64,000 bases of DNA from Arthrobacter sp. ISL-48 (GCF_018613805.1 NZ_JAGGPL010000002.1:101336-165335), one strand, 5' to 3'; numbered from the stretch's first letter, positions 45,601 through 56,100 are shown. Made by a program: numbers and translations. Notes: generated from the letters alone by a model not told the origin.

Positions 45601-47274
45601 ATGACACAATCGCGATTCCTCAGGTCTGCCCGCATCACCGCGGCCAGCCTGGCAGTAGGTGCCCTCCTGCTCACTGGCTGCTCAGCCAACCAGGGCAGCC
45701 AGTCAAAAGCCGGCGGTTCAGCAGACAGCGCCTTCCTCACCATTCCCCGTGAGGACATGGGCACTTTTGTGCGGAACTTCAACCCGTTTGCCCCGACCGT
45801 GGCCCCCATGACCCAGCAGGCCATTTACGAGTCCCTCTTGATTTACAACCCGGCCAAGGGTGAAACCACGCCGTGGCTTGCCAGTGACTGGAAGGCGGCC
45901 GAGGACGGCAAGTCCGTCGTCTTCACCCTCCGTGAGGGTGTGAAATGGTCCGACGGCCAGCCGCTCGTTCCCGCGGATGTGGTGACCACCTTCGCCCTGC
46001 AGAAGAAGATCAAGGGCGGCTACGACTACCTGGACACGGTGGCGGCCGAAGGCGCCAACCAGGTGAAGTTCACTTTCAAGACTCCATGGTCGCCGGCCCT
46101 GTTCGACCTCGGCCAACTGAGCATCCTGCCCGACCACGTCTGGTCCAAGATTGCGGATCCTGAGAAGGACGCCAACGAAAAGCCCGTGGGCACCGGACCC
46201 TACAGTGAGGTGGACTCGTTCCAGGCGCAGTCCTTTGTGCTGAAGAAGAACCCTAACTACTGGCAGCCGGAAAAGCAGAAGATCGCCGGCATCAAGATGC
46301 TCGCGTTTGCAGGGAACGACGGCGCCAACCTCGCCGCCGCGAACGGCGACGTTGACTGGGCTCCGCAATACATGCCAAACATCGAGAAAACGTTCATCTC
46401 CAAGGACCCCGGCCACCGCAGGTACTGGTTTCCGCCCACGGGTTCCATGATCAACTGGCAGCTCAACACCACCAAGGAACCGTTCAACAACACCAACGTC
46501 CGCAAGGCCCTCAGCATGGCCGTGGACCGAGAGCAGGTAACCAAGATCGGCATGAGCGGCTACACCAAGCCGGCTGACTGCACCGGCCTGTCCGGGAGCT
46601 ACGAAAACTGGAAGAACGAGAAAGTCCAGGAGGACTGCGACTGGACCAAGCTGGACGTTGACGCGGCCAACAGGCTCCTGGACCAGGCAGGCTATGCCAA
46701 GGGCGCAGATGGCAAACGTGTCCTGAAGGACGGCAAGCCCTTCGAGTTCAAGATCTCAGTAGGCGCGGCGTCCTCCGATTGGCTTTCCGTGGCTAACGTG
46801 ATCGCGCAGAACCTCGCAGAGGTAGGCGTCACTGTAAAGGTTGATTCCCCTGACTGGGCTGCCGTGGTGGCAGGTTTTGAGACCGGCGACTTCGATTCCG
46901 GCATCGTGTGGAGCGCCAACGATCCGAGCCCGTACAAGTACTTCGCAGGCATGATGGGCACGTCCACGGTCAAGCCTGTGGGTGGGAAGGCGTTCGAGAA
47001 CTACCATCGCTTTGGCAGCCCCAAGGCCGACGCCCTCCTGACCGAATTCGCAGCCTCCGCTGATGAGACCGTCCAGCACACCGTCGCCGACAGACTCCAG
47101 GAGGAGTTCAGCGCTGTTGCCCCCGCCATCCCGCTCTTCGCGGGGCCGGAGTGGGGCGCGTACAACACCACCCGCTTCACCGGCTGGCCCACGGAAGAGA
47201 ACCCCTACGCCACCCTGTCAGTGCGGGCACCCACCACAGTGCTGGTCCTGACCTCGCTGGAACCGGTCAAGTAG
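45601..47274 (+). CDS. Family 5 solute-binding lipoprotein, probably for fructo-oligosaccharides
   Basis: A 557-residue extracytoplasmic binding protein of the DppA/OppA family (SBP_bac_5). The lipobox LLLTGC anchors it. Family blocks: IYESLLIYNPAKGETTPWLA, FTLREGVKWSDGQPLVPADV, PVGTGPYSEVDSFQAQSFVL and VRKALSMAVDREQVTKIG. Although this family is usually described as peptide-binding, members also carry oligosaccharides (for example cello- and xylo-oligosaccharides in Thermotoga). Here the genes that follow are a complete Opp-type importer translationally coupled to a GH32 enzyme, so a fructan fragment is the likely cargo. GAGAGGAAAGAG lies before the ATG. Confidence 0.92.
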   Translation: MTQSRFLRSARITAASLAVGALLLTGCSANQGSQSKAGGSADSAFLTIPREDMGTFVRNFNPFAPTVAPMTQQAIYESLLIYNPAKGETTPWLASDWKAAEDGKSVVFTLREGVKWSDGQPLVPADVVTTFALQKKIKGGYDYLDTVAAEGANQVKFTFKTPWSPALFDLGQLSILPDHVWSKIADPEKDANEKPVGTGPYSEVDSFQAQSFVLKKNPNYWQPEKQKIAGIKMLAFAGNDGANLAAANGDVDWAPQYMPNIEKTFISKDPGHRRYWFPPTGSMINWQLNTTKEPFNNTNVRKALSMAVDREQVTKIGMSGYTKPADCTGLSGSYENWKNEKVQEDCDWTKLDVDAANRLLDQAGYAKGADGKRVLKDGKPFEFKISVGAASSDWLSVANVIAQNLAEVGVTVKVDSPDWAAVVAGFETGDFDSGIVWSANDPSPYKYFAGMMGTSTVKPVGGKAFENYHRFGSPKADALLTEFAASADETVQHTVADRLQEEFSAVAPAIPLFAGPEWGAYNTTRFTGWPTEENPYATLSVRAPTTVLVLTSLEPVK

Positions 47275-47298
47275 TCCCCACCGCCACCGCATGACCAT

Positions 47299-47348
47299 CG
47301 GCGTGCCCGGACGCCAGTAACGGGCACCGGGCACGCCGCCCATCTTCC
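47299..47348 (+). other. Intercistronic 12-bp hairpin after the binding-protein gene
   Basis: CGGCGTGCCCGG (47299-47310) and CCGGGCACGCCG (47337-47348) form a perfect 12-bp stem with a 26-base loop and no following U-run. Such structures between binding-protein and permease genes commonly protect the upstream mRNA, raising binding-protein levels above those of the permeases. Confidence 0.75.
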
Positions 47349-47372
47349 GCACTTCCCGAACGGAGGGAAACC

Positions 47373-48350
47373 TTGCGCTTCATCCTGCGCCGCCTGGGTT
47401 TCTACCTGATCGCCTTCTGGGTGTCCATCACCTTGAATTTCCTGCTCCCGCGCTTTATGCCCGGTGATCCCGTCTCCCGCATGTTTGCCCGCACCCAGGA
47501 CCGTATGCAGCCCGAACAGATCGAGGCGCTCCGCAGGCTCCTCGGCGTCGACGACCGCCCCCTGTGGGAGCAGTACATCGGCTACCTGCACAACATGCTC
47601 ACCGGGCAGATGGGTGTGTCCATCTCCCGGTTCCCCACTCCGGTGACAGAGGTGATCGCATCCCAGGTGGGCTGGACGCTCCTGCTGGGCGGGACCGCAC
47701 TGGTGATTGCCGCTGTCCTGGGTAACCTGCTGGGAATCCTCGCAGCCTGGCGGCGGGGCGGGGCCATCGACTCCGCCCTCCCGCCGATCCTGATCTTCAT
47801 CGGATCCTTCCCCTACTTCTGGCTGGCCATGGGCGCCCTGTACCTGTTCGGCGTCACGCTGGGCTGGTTCCCCATCCGGCACGCCTTCAGCGACACCATC
47901 GAGCCCAGCTTCAGCTGGGAGTTTATGTCCGACGTCGGCATGCACCTGGTGCTGCCGGCCCTCACCATCGTCCTGGTCTCAGTGGGCGGCTGGATGCTGG
48001 GGATGCGCAACACCATGATCGCCACGAACGCCGAGGACTACATCACCATGGCCGAGGCAAAAGGACTCCGGCCGGGGCGCATTATGTTCCGGTACGCTGC
48101 CCGCAACGCCATGCTGCCATCTGTCACGAGCTTCGGCATGAGCCTGGGTTTTGTGGTGGGCGGCGCGCTCCTGACGGAGGTCGTGTTTGCCTACCCTGGA
48201 GTGGGCTACCAGCTCCTCAACGCCGTGCAGGGCCTGGACTACCCGCTCATGCAGGGACTCTTTCTGACCATCACGGCCGCCGTGCTGCTGGCCAACTTCC
48301 TGGTGGATATCCTCTACGTCCGCCTCGATCCGCGTGTCCGCAGTAACTAG
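47373..48350 (+). CDS. ABC transporter permease, DppB/OppB type
   Basis: A 325-residue membrane protein beginning with TTG (GGAGGGAAACC upstream): LRFILRRLGFYLIAFWVSIT then FLLPRFMPGDPVSRMFARTQ, the standard OppB opening. The dimer-contact loop is AKGLRPGRIMFRYAARNAML. Six spans. It pairs with the OppC-type permease 12 bases downstream. Together they form the channel for the family-5 binding protein cargo. Confidence 0.94.
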   Translation: MRFILRRLGFYLIAFWVSITLNFLLPRFMPGDPVSRMFARTQDRMQPEQIEALRRLLGVDDRPLWEQYIGYLHNMLTGQMGVSISRFPTPVTEVIASQVGWTLLLGGTALVIAAVLGNLLGILAAWRRGGAIDSALPPILIFIGSFPYFWLAMGALYLFGVTLGWFPIRHAFSDTIEPSFSWEFMSDVGMHLVLPALTIVLVSVGGWMLGMRNTMIATNAEDYITMAEAKGLRPGRIMFRYAARNAMLPSVTSFGMSLGFVVGGALLTEVVFAYPGVGYQLLNAVQGLDYPLMQGLFLTITAAVLLANFLVDILYVRLDPRVRSN

Positions 48351-48362
48351 GAAGAACGGACT

Positions 48363-49391
48363 ATGACAAGTTCCATCGCAACCACTGCCTCCACCGTTTC
48401 AGGGGAGACCCTGGCCGGTTCCCGTCCCGGCAACCCAGTAGGATTGATGCCCGACGGCGGCGGCGCACTTCCGCCCCAAGGTTCCGTCCGGCAACCCAAC
48501 AGAACCCTCCTGCACGGGCTGCTCACCAACAAGAAAGCCATGGCCGGCACCGCCATCCTGCTCACCTTCATTGCCCTGGCGCTGTTCGCCCCTCTGCTGT
48601 TCCCGGACAACCCCTCCAAGATCACGGGCATGGCATCCCAGGAACCCGATGCCGAATTTTGGTTGGGCACCACGGCTAAAGGCCAAGATGTCCTGGCCCT
48701 GACCATCCACGGGGCCCGCAGCTCCCTGCTGGTAGGCCTGACCGTCGGCTTTGCCTCCACCTTCATCGGCATCCTCGTCGGGCTGGCTTCGGCGTACTTC
48801 GGCAAGTTCATCGACGAAGCCCTGTCCCTCACTACCAACGTGTTCCTGCTGCTGCCGGGCCTGCCGCTGCTGGTGATCCTGGCCGCGTTCCTGCCGCCGG
48901 GCCTTGGCACCGTCATCCTGGTCCTGGTGGTCACCGGCTGGGCGGGCTCAGCGCGGGTGTTGCGCTCGCAGGCCCTGTCCATCCGTTCCAAGGACTTTGT
49001 TGCCGCGGCCGTGGTGACCGGTGAACGTCCAATGCGGATCATGTTCCGGGAGATTCTGCCCAACATGGCCTCCATCGTTATGGGCACCCTCCTGGCCTGC
49101 ATCATTTACGGAATCGGAGCCCAGGCCGGCCTGGAGTTCCTTGGCCTGGGCGACGTCAGCACGGTCTCCTGGGGAAACAACCTCTACTGGGCCGGCAACG
49201 AAGGCGCCCTGCTGACGGGCAGTTGGTGGGTATTCGTCCCGTCAGGCCTCTGCATCGCCCTGGTGGCTTTCTCACTGTCGCTTATCAACTACGCGGTGGA
49301 TGAGGTTACCAACCCGCGCCTGCGGAAAATTGCGCGGCGGAAAATTCAAACGACCAAGCCGGTCGCCGCCGGAAAGCGAGGGGCAGCATGA
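48363..49391 (+). CDS. ABC transporter permease, DppC/OppC type
   Basis: A 342-residue membrane protein with a long flexible N-terminus (about 55 residues) then six spans. EPDAEFWLGTTAKGQDVLA and the loop AVVTGERPMRIMFREILPNM are OppC hallmarks; the C-terminal DEVTNPRLRKI is also typical. AGGAAG precedes the ATG. It overlaps the first ATPase gene by four bases. Confidence 0.94.
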   Translation: MTSSIATTASTVSGETLAGSRPGNPVGLMPDGGGALPPQGSVRQPNRTLLHGLLTNKKAMAGTAILLTFIALALFAPLLFPDNPSKITGMASQEPDAEFWLGTTAKGQDVLALTIHGARSSLLVGLTVGFASTFIGILVGLASAYFGKFIDEALSLTTNVFLLLPGLPLLVILAAFLPPGLGTVILVLVVTGWAGSARVLRSQALSIRSKDFVAAAVVTGERPMRIMFREILPNMASIVMGTLLACIIYGIGAQAGLEFLGLGDVSTVSWGNNLYWAGNEGALLTGSWWVFVPSGLCIALVAFSLSLINYAVDEVTNPRLRKIARRKIQTTKPVAAGKRGAA

Positions 49392-50323
49392 CCGTTTCCC
49401 AAACCTCCTTCGGTTCGCACGAGCCGGTGCTTGAAATCAAGGACCTCACTGTGAAGTACCGCGGTGACACACGGTCCACCACCGCCGTCGACCGCGTCTC
49501 CTTCAGCATCGGCGTCGGCGAAATCTTCGGCCTGGCCGGCGAATCCGGCTGCGGCAAGTCCACCATCGCCAACGCCATCATGCGCTTGTTGCGCGACCCG
49601 GCGGAGATCTCCGGCGGCAGCATCCGCTTTGGCGGCAGGGATGTCCTGTCCATGGGAAGCGAAGAGCTGCGGCGTTTCCGCTGGCAGGACGTAGCCATGG
49701 TGTTCCAGTCGGCCATGAACTCGCTGAACCCGGTCATGACTATCGGGGATCAGATTGTGGATATCTATACCACGCATGCGGGCTACTCCCGCAAGGAGTC
49801 GCTGCGGCGGGCCGCCGAACTGCTTGAATTGGTCCGGATCGACCCTGCCCGGCTCAAGTCCTATCCGCACCAGCTTTCAGGGGGGATGCGCCAGCGGGCG
49901 GTCATCGCCATGGCGGTGGCGCTGAAGCCCTCGCTGCTGATCCTGGACGAGCCAACCACCGCCCTGGACGTGGTGGTGCAGCAGGAGATCTTGGCCCAGA
50001 TCAAGGAGCTGCAGCACGAACTGGGCTTCTCTGTCCTGTTCATCACCCACGATATGTCCCTGATGGTGGAGCTCTCGCACCGGATGGCCGTTATGTACGG
50101 CGGCCGGATCGTGGAAACGGCGAGGGCCAAACACATCCACACGGCTCCGCAGCACCCTTACACCCAGGCACTCATGGGGGCCTTCCCCCCGCTGACAGGG
50201 CCGCGCGTTCCGCTTACAGGCCTGCCCGACGGCGTGAAGTTCAGCAACATCGCCGATCTCCGGGAGGTCTCGCCGGGGCACTTCGTGTCACCCCTTCCCG
50301 TCCTGCAAGGAGCACAGCCATGA
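49388..50323 (+). CDS. ABC transporter ATPase, DppD/OppD type
   Basis: A 311-residue ATPase with Walker A GESGCGKST, signature LSGGMRQRAVIAMAVALKP, Walker B LLILDEPTTALDVVVQ and switch His in FITHDMSL. The HTAPQHPYTQALMGAFPPL tail is the OppD-type C-terminal region, although the 4Fe-4S cysteines of some family members are absent. Coupled by ATGA overlaps to the permease before it and the second ATPase after it. Confidence 0.94.
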   Translation: MTVSQTSFGSHEPVLEIKDLTVKYRGDTRSTTAVDRVSFSIGVGEIFGLAGESGCGKSTIANAIMRLLRDPAEISGGSIRFGGRDVLSMGSEELRRFRWQDVAMVFQSAMNSLNPVMTIGDQIVDIYTTHAGYSRKESLRRAAELLELVRIDPARLKSYPHQLSGGMRQRAVIAMAVALKPSLLILDEPTTALDVVVQQEILAQIKELQHELGFSVLFITHDMSLMVELSHRMAVMYGGRIVETARAKHIHTAPQHPYTQALMGAFPPLTGPRVPLTGLPDGVKFSNIADLREVSPGHFVSPLPVLQGAQP

Positions 50324-51456
50324 GCACAAACAACCCGGCCCCGGAAGCGCCGGTACAGGAGAGCTCCGTGCAGATGCCGCCCGCCCGGAAGGTTCCAGCA
50401 AAGCAGATTCCAGCCTTGGAAGTCCGCGGCCTGGTCAAGGACTTCCACAGCGGCGGACTGTTCTCCCGGGCATCCGTGCGGGCTCTGGGCGGCGTGGATC
50501 TCACTATCGGAAAGGGCCAGATCGTGGCGCTGGTAGGCGAGTCCGGCTCCGGAAAGAGCACCCTGGCACGCTGTGTTGCCCGGCTTGAGAAGCCCACCGC
50601 CGGCCAGATCCTGGTGAACGGCATCAACGTCCTGAAACGGGACCGCTTCCAGGCCTCCAAGGAATACCGGTCGCAACTCCAGATGGTGTTTCAGGATCCA
50701 TTCGGTTCGCTCAATCCGGTCCACCGGGTGGAGCACTTCCTCACCCGCTCCCTGACCCTCCACGGAAAAGCCGGAACCGCGGATGAGCTGCGGATACGCC
50801 TGGATCAGCTGATGACTACCGTGGGCCTCACCCCTGACATGCTCAACTCCTACCCGCACGAGCTGTCTGGCGGGCAACGGCAGCGGGTAGCCATTGCCCG
50901 GGCGCTCGCCGTGGAGCCAGACGTGATCCTGGCTGACGAACCTACGTCGATGCTCGACGTGTCCGTTCGGATCGGAATCCTCAACCTGATGCGCCAGCTG
51001 CGGGACCGCCAAGGAATTTCCATGCTTTACATCACGCACGATCTGGCATCCGCCCGCTATTTGGCAGACCGCATCGCCGTGATGTTCGCCGGGGAAGTCG
51101 TGGAGGAAGGCGAATCCCTTGATGTGCTGGCCAACCCGGCCCACCCCTACACGCGGCTCCTGGTGTCGGCGGTGCCGGACCCTGCGCGCACAGGCTCCTA
51201 CGATCCTGCTGATCGGGCTGCGCTGCGGGCTGCGGTGATGGAATCGGCGTCATGTGTCTTCGACGGCGATAGGCAGCAGCGCTGCTCTGTCACCGAGCCC
51301 GTGCGGCATTTGGTGGGCAATGCCGCCAACCGCCACTGGGTGCGCTGCCACCTGTACCGGCCGACAGCTGCCGCGGCCGGCCACGCACTTTCCTCCGACC
51401 CGTCAGCCTCCATTGCGGCGGACGGCTCCCTCACAGAATCCAAGGCTTCCGCATGA
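50320..51456 (+). CDS. ABC transporter ATPase, DppF/OppF type
   Basis: A 378-residue ATPase. An unusual 40-residue Pro/Ala/Gln-rich N-terminus (APVQESSVQMPPARKVPAKQ region) precedes the domain: Walker A GESGSGKSTL, signature LSGGQRQRVAIARALAVEP, Walker B ILADEPTSMLDVS and switch His in YITHDLAS. The tail carries ASCVFDGDRQQRCSVTEP, a two-Cys segment like the OppF cluster. It overlaps the GH32 gene by four bases, directly linking importer and intracellular hydrolase. Confidence 0.94.
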   Translation: MSTNNPAPEAPVQESSVQMPPARKVPAKQIPALEVRGLVKDFHSGGLFSRASVRALGGVDLTIGKGQIVALVGESGSGKSTLARCVARLEKPTAGQILVNGINVLKRDRFQASKEYRSQLQMVFQDPFGSLNPVHRVEHFLTRSLTLHGKAGTADELRIRLDQLMTTVGLTPDMLNSYPHELSGGQRQRVAIARALAVEPDVILADEPTSMLDVSVRIGILNLMRQLRDRQGISMLYITHDLASARYLADRIAVMFAGEVVEEGESLDVLANPAHPYTRLLVSAVPDPARTGSYDPADRAALRAAVMESASCVFDGDRQQRCSVTEPVRHLVGNAANRHWVRCHLYRPTAAAAGHALSSDPSASIAADGSLTESKASA

Positions 51457-53012
51457 CTGAACTGACCCATCCCTTGGCCACAGTCCCGCGGGACGAGCTC
51501 GTGGCCCGTGCCGAGGCAGACCCGCACCGGCCGCGTTTCCACTTCGTCTCTCCCGCAGGGTGGCTCAATGACCCTAACGGGGTCGGCCAATGGAACGGGA
51601 CCTACCATCTCTTCTACCAGTACAACCCGGAGGGAGCCTTCCACCACCGCATCCTGTGGGGCCACGCCACCAGTCAGGACCTGGTGCGCTGGACGGACCA
51701 GCCGGTGGCTTTGGAACCCACTCCCGGTCCGGACGCCGACGGATGCTGGTCAGGCGTGCTGGTGAACGACCGCGGGACGCCCACCCTGGTCTACTCAGGC
51801 CGGCATGGTGAACGCGAACTTCCCTGCGTGGCGACCGGCTCCCCGGACCTCCTGGCCTGGACCAAGTCTGACGCGAATCCGGTCATTCCAGGCCCGCCCG
51901 CCGGCGTCGAGATCACGGCCTACCGTGACCACTGCGTCTGGCGCGAAGGTTCCCGCTGGCGGCAGGTGGTGGGCTCCGGAATCCGGGGGCGCGGGGGCAC
52001 CGCCTTCCTCTATGAGTCCGAGGACCTGCGGGCGTGGAGGTATGTGGGGCCGCTGCTCATTGGCGACGCCTCCGCCAGCGATCCGGCAGACAGCAGCTGG
52101 GAGGGCACCATGTGGGAGTGCGTGGACCTCTTCCGGGCCGGCACGGGAACGCTGGGGGACGGGGCCGACGGCGGCGGCGGGCAAAGCCTGGATGCGCTGG
52201 TGTTCTCCGCCTGGGACGACGGCGCCACCCGGCATCCGCTCTACTGGACCGGCCGCTACAGCGGGGATTCGTTCACACCGCAAGCATTGCACAGACTGGA
52301 TTACGGCGGCCGGTACTTCTACGCACCCCAATCATTCGCCGACGATTCCTGCCGGCGGGTGATGTTCGGTTGGCTCCAGGAGGGCCGGACGGAGGAGGCC
52401 GTGGTGGCGTCCGGCTGGTCAGGCGTGATGAGCCTGCCACGCGTGGCCACCCTTAACCCGGCGGGGGAGCTGGAGTTTGCTCCTGTACCAGAAGTCGAAT
52501 CCTTGCGGCACGGCCACATCCGGCTGGGCCCGCAGGCCGTAAGCGGCTTCAAAGTAGTCGACGGCGTCGAGGGAAACCAACTGGACCTGGAACTGGACCT
52601 CGAGCTGGAACCCGGGAGCGTCTTCAGGCTCGGTGTTCTTGGCACGCCCTCCGGAACCCGGGATATGGCAGAGGAAACTGTCGTAGAGGTGGGTTACCAC
52701 GTGGGCGGCGGGGGTGCGGAAGGCTCCTATGTGCTGCTGGACCGCACCCGCAGCAGCCTGGATACGTCGGTGGATACCGGGGAACTGGCAGGTCCGGTTG
52801 CCCTCCCCGGCGGCGGGCTACGGCTTCGAGTCATCGTGGACCACTCCGCGCTGGAGGTCTTCGCCAACGGCAAACCCCTGACCGCTCGTGCATACCCCAC
52901 CCTTGGCGGCGGCAGCGTGCGGATTTCCGCAGCCGGGATTGTGCGGCTGCGGCAACTCGACGCCTGGCGGATGGAAGACGTTTTCGACGGGCCCCGCCCG
53001 CTCTTTCCCTGA
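51453..53012 (+). CDS. Cytoplasmic GH32 fructosidase (last gene of the importer operon)
   Basis: A 519-residue glycoside hydrolase family 32 enzyme without signal peptide, so intracellular. The five-bladed propeller starts with the nucleophile block WLNDPNG (Asp40), QYNPEG, and WGHATSQDLVRW; the acid/base Glu222 is in WECVDLF. The transition-state stabiliser, normally in RDP, is Asp159 in AYRDHCVW, an RDH variant. The C-terminal beta-sandwich (about residues 350-519) includes LRVIVDHSALEVFANG. It would release fructose from imported fructo-oligosaccharides or hydrolyse sucrose. ATGA overlap with the second ATPase gene indicates strict co-expression. Confidence 0.94.
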   Translation: MTELTHPLATVPRDELVARAEADPHRPRFHFVSPAGWLNDPNGVGQWNGTYHLFYQYNPEGAFHHRILWGHATSQDLVRWTDQPVALEPTPGPDADGCWSGVLVNDRGTPTLVYSGRHGERELPCVATGSPDLLAWTKSDANPVIPGPPAGVEITAYRDHCVWREGSRWRQVVGSGIRGRGGTAFLYESEDLRAWRYVGPLLIGDASASDPADSSWEGTMWECVDLFRAGTGTLGDGADGGGGQSLDALVFSAWDDGATRHPLYWTGRYSGDSFTPQALHRLDYGGRYFYAPQSFADDSCRRVMFGWLQEGRTEEAVVASGWSGVMSLPRVATLNPAGELEFAPVPEVESLRHGHIRLGPQAVSGFKVVDGVEGNQLDLELDLELEPGSVFRLGVLGTPSGTRDMAEETVVEVGYHVGGGGAEGSYVLLDRTRSSLDTSVDTGELAGPVALPGGGLRLRVIVDHSALEVFANGKPLTARAYPTLGGGSVRISAAGIVRLRQLDAWRMEDVFDGPRPLFP

Positions 53013-53025
53013 ACACCGGCGGTTA

Positions 53026-53083
53026 CTCCCTGCCTTCCCTTTGACGCTCCCCGTTGTGAAGCTCACGAGGGGCGGGCAGGGAG
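53026..53083 (+). other. Hairpin between the cytoplasmic and secreted GH32 genes
   Basis: CTCCCTGCC (53026-53034) pairs with GGCAGGGAG (53075-53083), and inside it GCTCCCC pairs with GGGGC-type bases around 53068-53073. No U-run follows. It may act as a weak terminator or mRNA-processing element dividing the importer operon from the secreted-enzyme genes. Confidence 0.55.
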
Positions 53084-53124
53084 CAAACCGCTGCCCACAT
53101 TCCCAAAGATCAAAGGTGATCTGA

Positions 53125-56100
53125 ATGTCGAAGAGACTTGTTGCAGGAATCGCGGCCGCCGCCCTTGGGCTCGGCACGCTCAGCGCGGGGGCCGTGCTTG
53201 CCCCGGCAATCCTCGCCGGGCCCGCTCAGGCAGCCGGCCAGGCGCCGATCACGCTGAACAGCACAACCAGTCCCATTCCCGACGCCGTAGCCCTCCCCAA
53301 CAGCGGCACCTGGACCCGGACCGCTGAAGGCGCTTACACCGCCGTCGTGCCGCCTGGCGAGAACGGCGCCGCCATGAGCGAACAGCTCGTCAGCGGCACT
53401 GCCCGGTACACAGCAGAGGTGTCTGTTGACCCCGAGACGCCCTACGGTGTGGGGACCCTGCTCTTCAGGGCCGCCGCAGACGGGAGCGGCGGCTATGCGG
53501 TGGCTCTCGACCCCAACCTCGACCGCGTCAGGCTCTTTGACCTCGCCACCGGTGAAGACGTGGTTCCTTCGGCGGCCGTTCCGCTGGATACCGGCCACCA
53601 GTATTCCGTGGACGTACACGTGGACGGCCCCCGCATTTACGTTGAGGTCGACGGCATTGAACGCCTGGACGCCGTGGACCAGCGGTATCAAAGCGGGCAT
53701 CTGGGCCTGCTCGCCTACAACGGCCGGATACACTTCGGACAGCTGTCCGCCCGCTCGGTCGAGGCAAATGTCACCGGCTGGACGACCTCCGGGGCTGGCT
53801 GGCAGGCGTCCGCCACCGGCTTGCGTGGCACGGCGGCTACCGGCGCTAATCTCCGGGCCGTTGCCACCGGGCAGATCCCGCAGGTCACCGATTTCACCGC
53901 CGACGTCCAGATCCATTCTGCCTATGCCGTTGGAGCGGTCCTGTTCCGCAGCAACGCTGCGGGCAGCGCGGGTTACGCCGCGGAGGTGGACCCGAACGCC
54001 GGGCGGCTGCGTCTGTATCGGATCGAGGACAACACCACTCTTGGGACCTACAACACGGCTATCACGGTCAACGGCGTCTATCGGCTCCGGGTGACGGCCG
54101 ACGGCGGTCAGCTTGCAGTTCATTGGCAGACGGACTTCCTTGACCCGGACGGCTATGCTCCGGTCATCACAGCCCAGGATGCCGCCCATGGCTCCGGCCA
54201 CGTGGGACTTCGGTCCTTCAATGGGGACTCAGCCTTCCAGGGCCTGACGCTCAAGGGCCTGGAAAGTTCTCTCCAGGGCTGGCGTAGCGCCTCCGGAAGC
54301 TGGGAACCGGACGTCAGGGGGCTGCGCGGCGCAGCGGATGGCATGCCCGTTGGCGGGGAAGCTTCGCGTTTCATCCCTGCTGTGGCATCGGACGTCGTCG
54401 TATCACTTGACCTGGACGTTGCGGCACCGGCGACAGCCGCCGTCGTGGTCCGCTGCAATGAAGACGGCAGCGGCGGCACTGAGCTGAGGATCGATCCCGG
54501 CGCCGGGACTGTGGTCCTGAGGGACCGGGCCGCCGGAACCGACCTCGCGAACAGCGCCGTACCGCCGGACAGCTTGGCCGTCGGCCAGTTGAACCGGGTC
54601 CAGCTCACCGTCCGGGGAACGCAGGCCACCGCCCTGATCAACGGGATCCAAGCCCTCAGCGGACCGGCCGGGACCGCATCAGGAAAAGGCTTCGGGCTGC
54701 TCGTCAGCGGCGGAGGGGCCCACTTCCAGAACGTCCGCGCCGATGATGTGGCCATTTACATGAATGGCCTTTACCAGCCCGGCTACCACTACAGCCAGAA
54801 CTCCGGCAACAGCTCGGACCCCAACGGGCTGGTCTATTTGGACGGTGAATACCACCTGTTCCACCAGGACCGCGGACGGTGGGCCCACGCCGTGAGTACC
54901 GACCTGCTCCACTGGAAGCAGTTGCCCATCGCCCTGCCGCACCTTGCCGCAGGGGAGTCGTGGTCCGGGTCCGCGGTGGTGGACGCCACGGACGCCAGCG
55001 GGCTCTTTGGTGGCGGCCGGGGCCTGGTGGCCTTCTACACCAGCTTTAACCACGACGCACCGAACGGAAACCAGTCTGTGCGGGCCGCCTACAGCGCCGA
55101 CCATGGCCGCACCTGGCAGTTGGCCCAGGCCCCGCCCGTAGTGGAAAACCCCGGAGGACCAAGCGGTGCCTGGGACTTCCGGGACCCAAAAATCACGTGG
55201 GATGCCGCGGCCGGGACATGGATCATGGTGGTGGCCGCGGGGGACCATCTGCGGTTCTATACCTCCACGAACCTGTTGCAATGGAGCTTTGCGAGCACTT
55301 TCGGCTATGGCAATTGGGTACGCGGCGGAGTGCTGGAATGCCCCGACTTTTTCGAACTTCCCGTCGAGGGCCAGCCCGGGGTGAAGCGCTGGGTACTCTG
55401 GTGGAGCACCGGAGCAGTGCGGTCCACCAACGGCTCGGCCGCCCAATACGTCACCGGCACTTGGAACGGGACGGCGTTCAGCCCCGATTCAGGTCCTGAG
55501 CAGCTGCTGCAGGCGGATGCCGGCAGGGACTACTACGCTGCAATGAGCTTCTTTGGCGCTCCGGACGGGCGCCGCATCATGCTGGGATGGATGAGCAACT
55601 GGGACTACGCCTTCAGCGCGCCCACTGGCAGGTGGAACGGGCAGTTAAGCGTTCCGCGTGAGATGAGCCTCAAGGAGGTTCCAGGCGCCGGACTCAGGCT
55701 TGCCCAGGAACCCGTCCGCGAACTCGCCAGCCTACGGAACTCCACGTGGCAGGCCACGGAGGTCCTGGTCGGCCCGGACTCCGCCAATCCGCTGGCTGCG
55801 GTCACAGGGAGGTCCTTTGAGCTGGAAGCCGAAGTGGCCATCCCATCACCCGGCGGCGCGTCGGCTTTTTCCTTCGGGCTCCGGAAGGGCTCTGCTGGCG
55901 GTGCCAGTCAGGAGACCCTGGTCCGCTATGACGGCGTTGCCGGAACACTGGGCGTGGACCGCAGCCGGTCCGGCCGCGAGGATTTCACGAGGTATTTTGC
56001 CGGTGATCCGTCGGACAACTCCAGTACGCCGTGGAGTTCCTCGACCGTTGCCGCGGCAGGCGGTGGCACGGAACGCCGGATTAACGTGCGGGTGCTGGTG

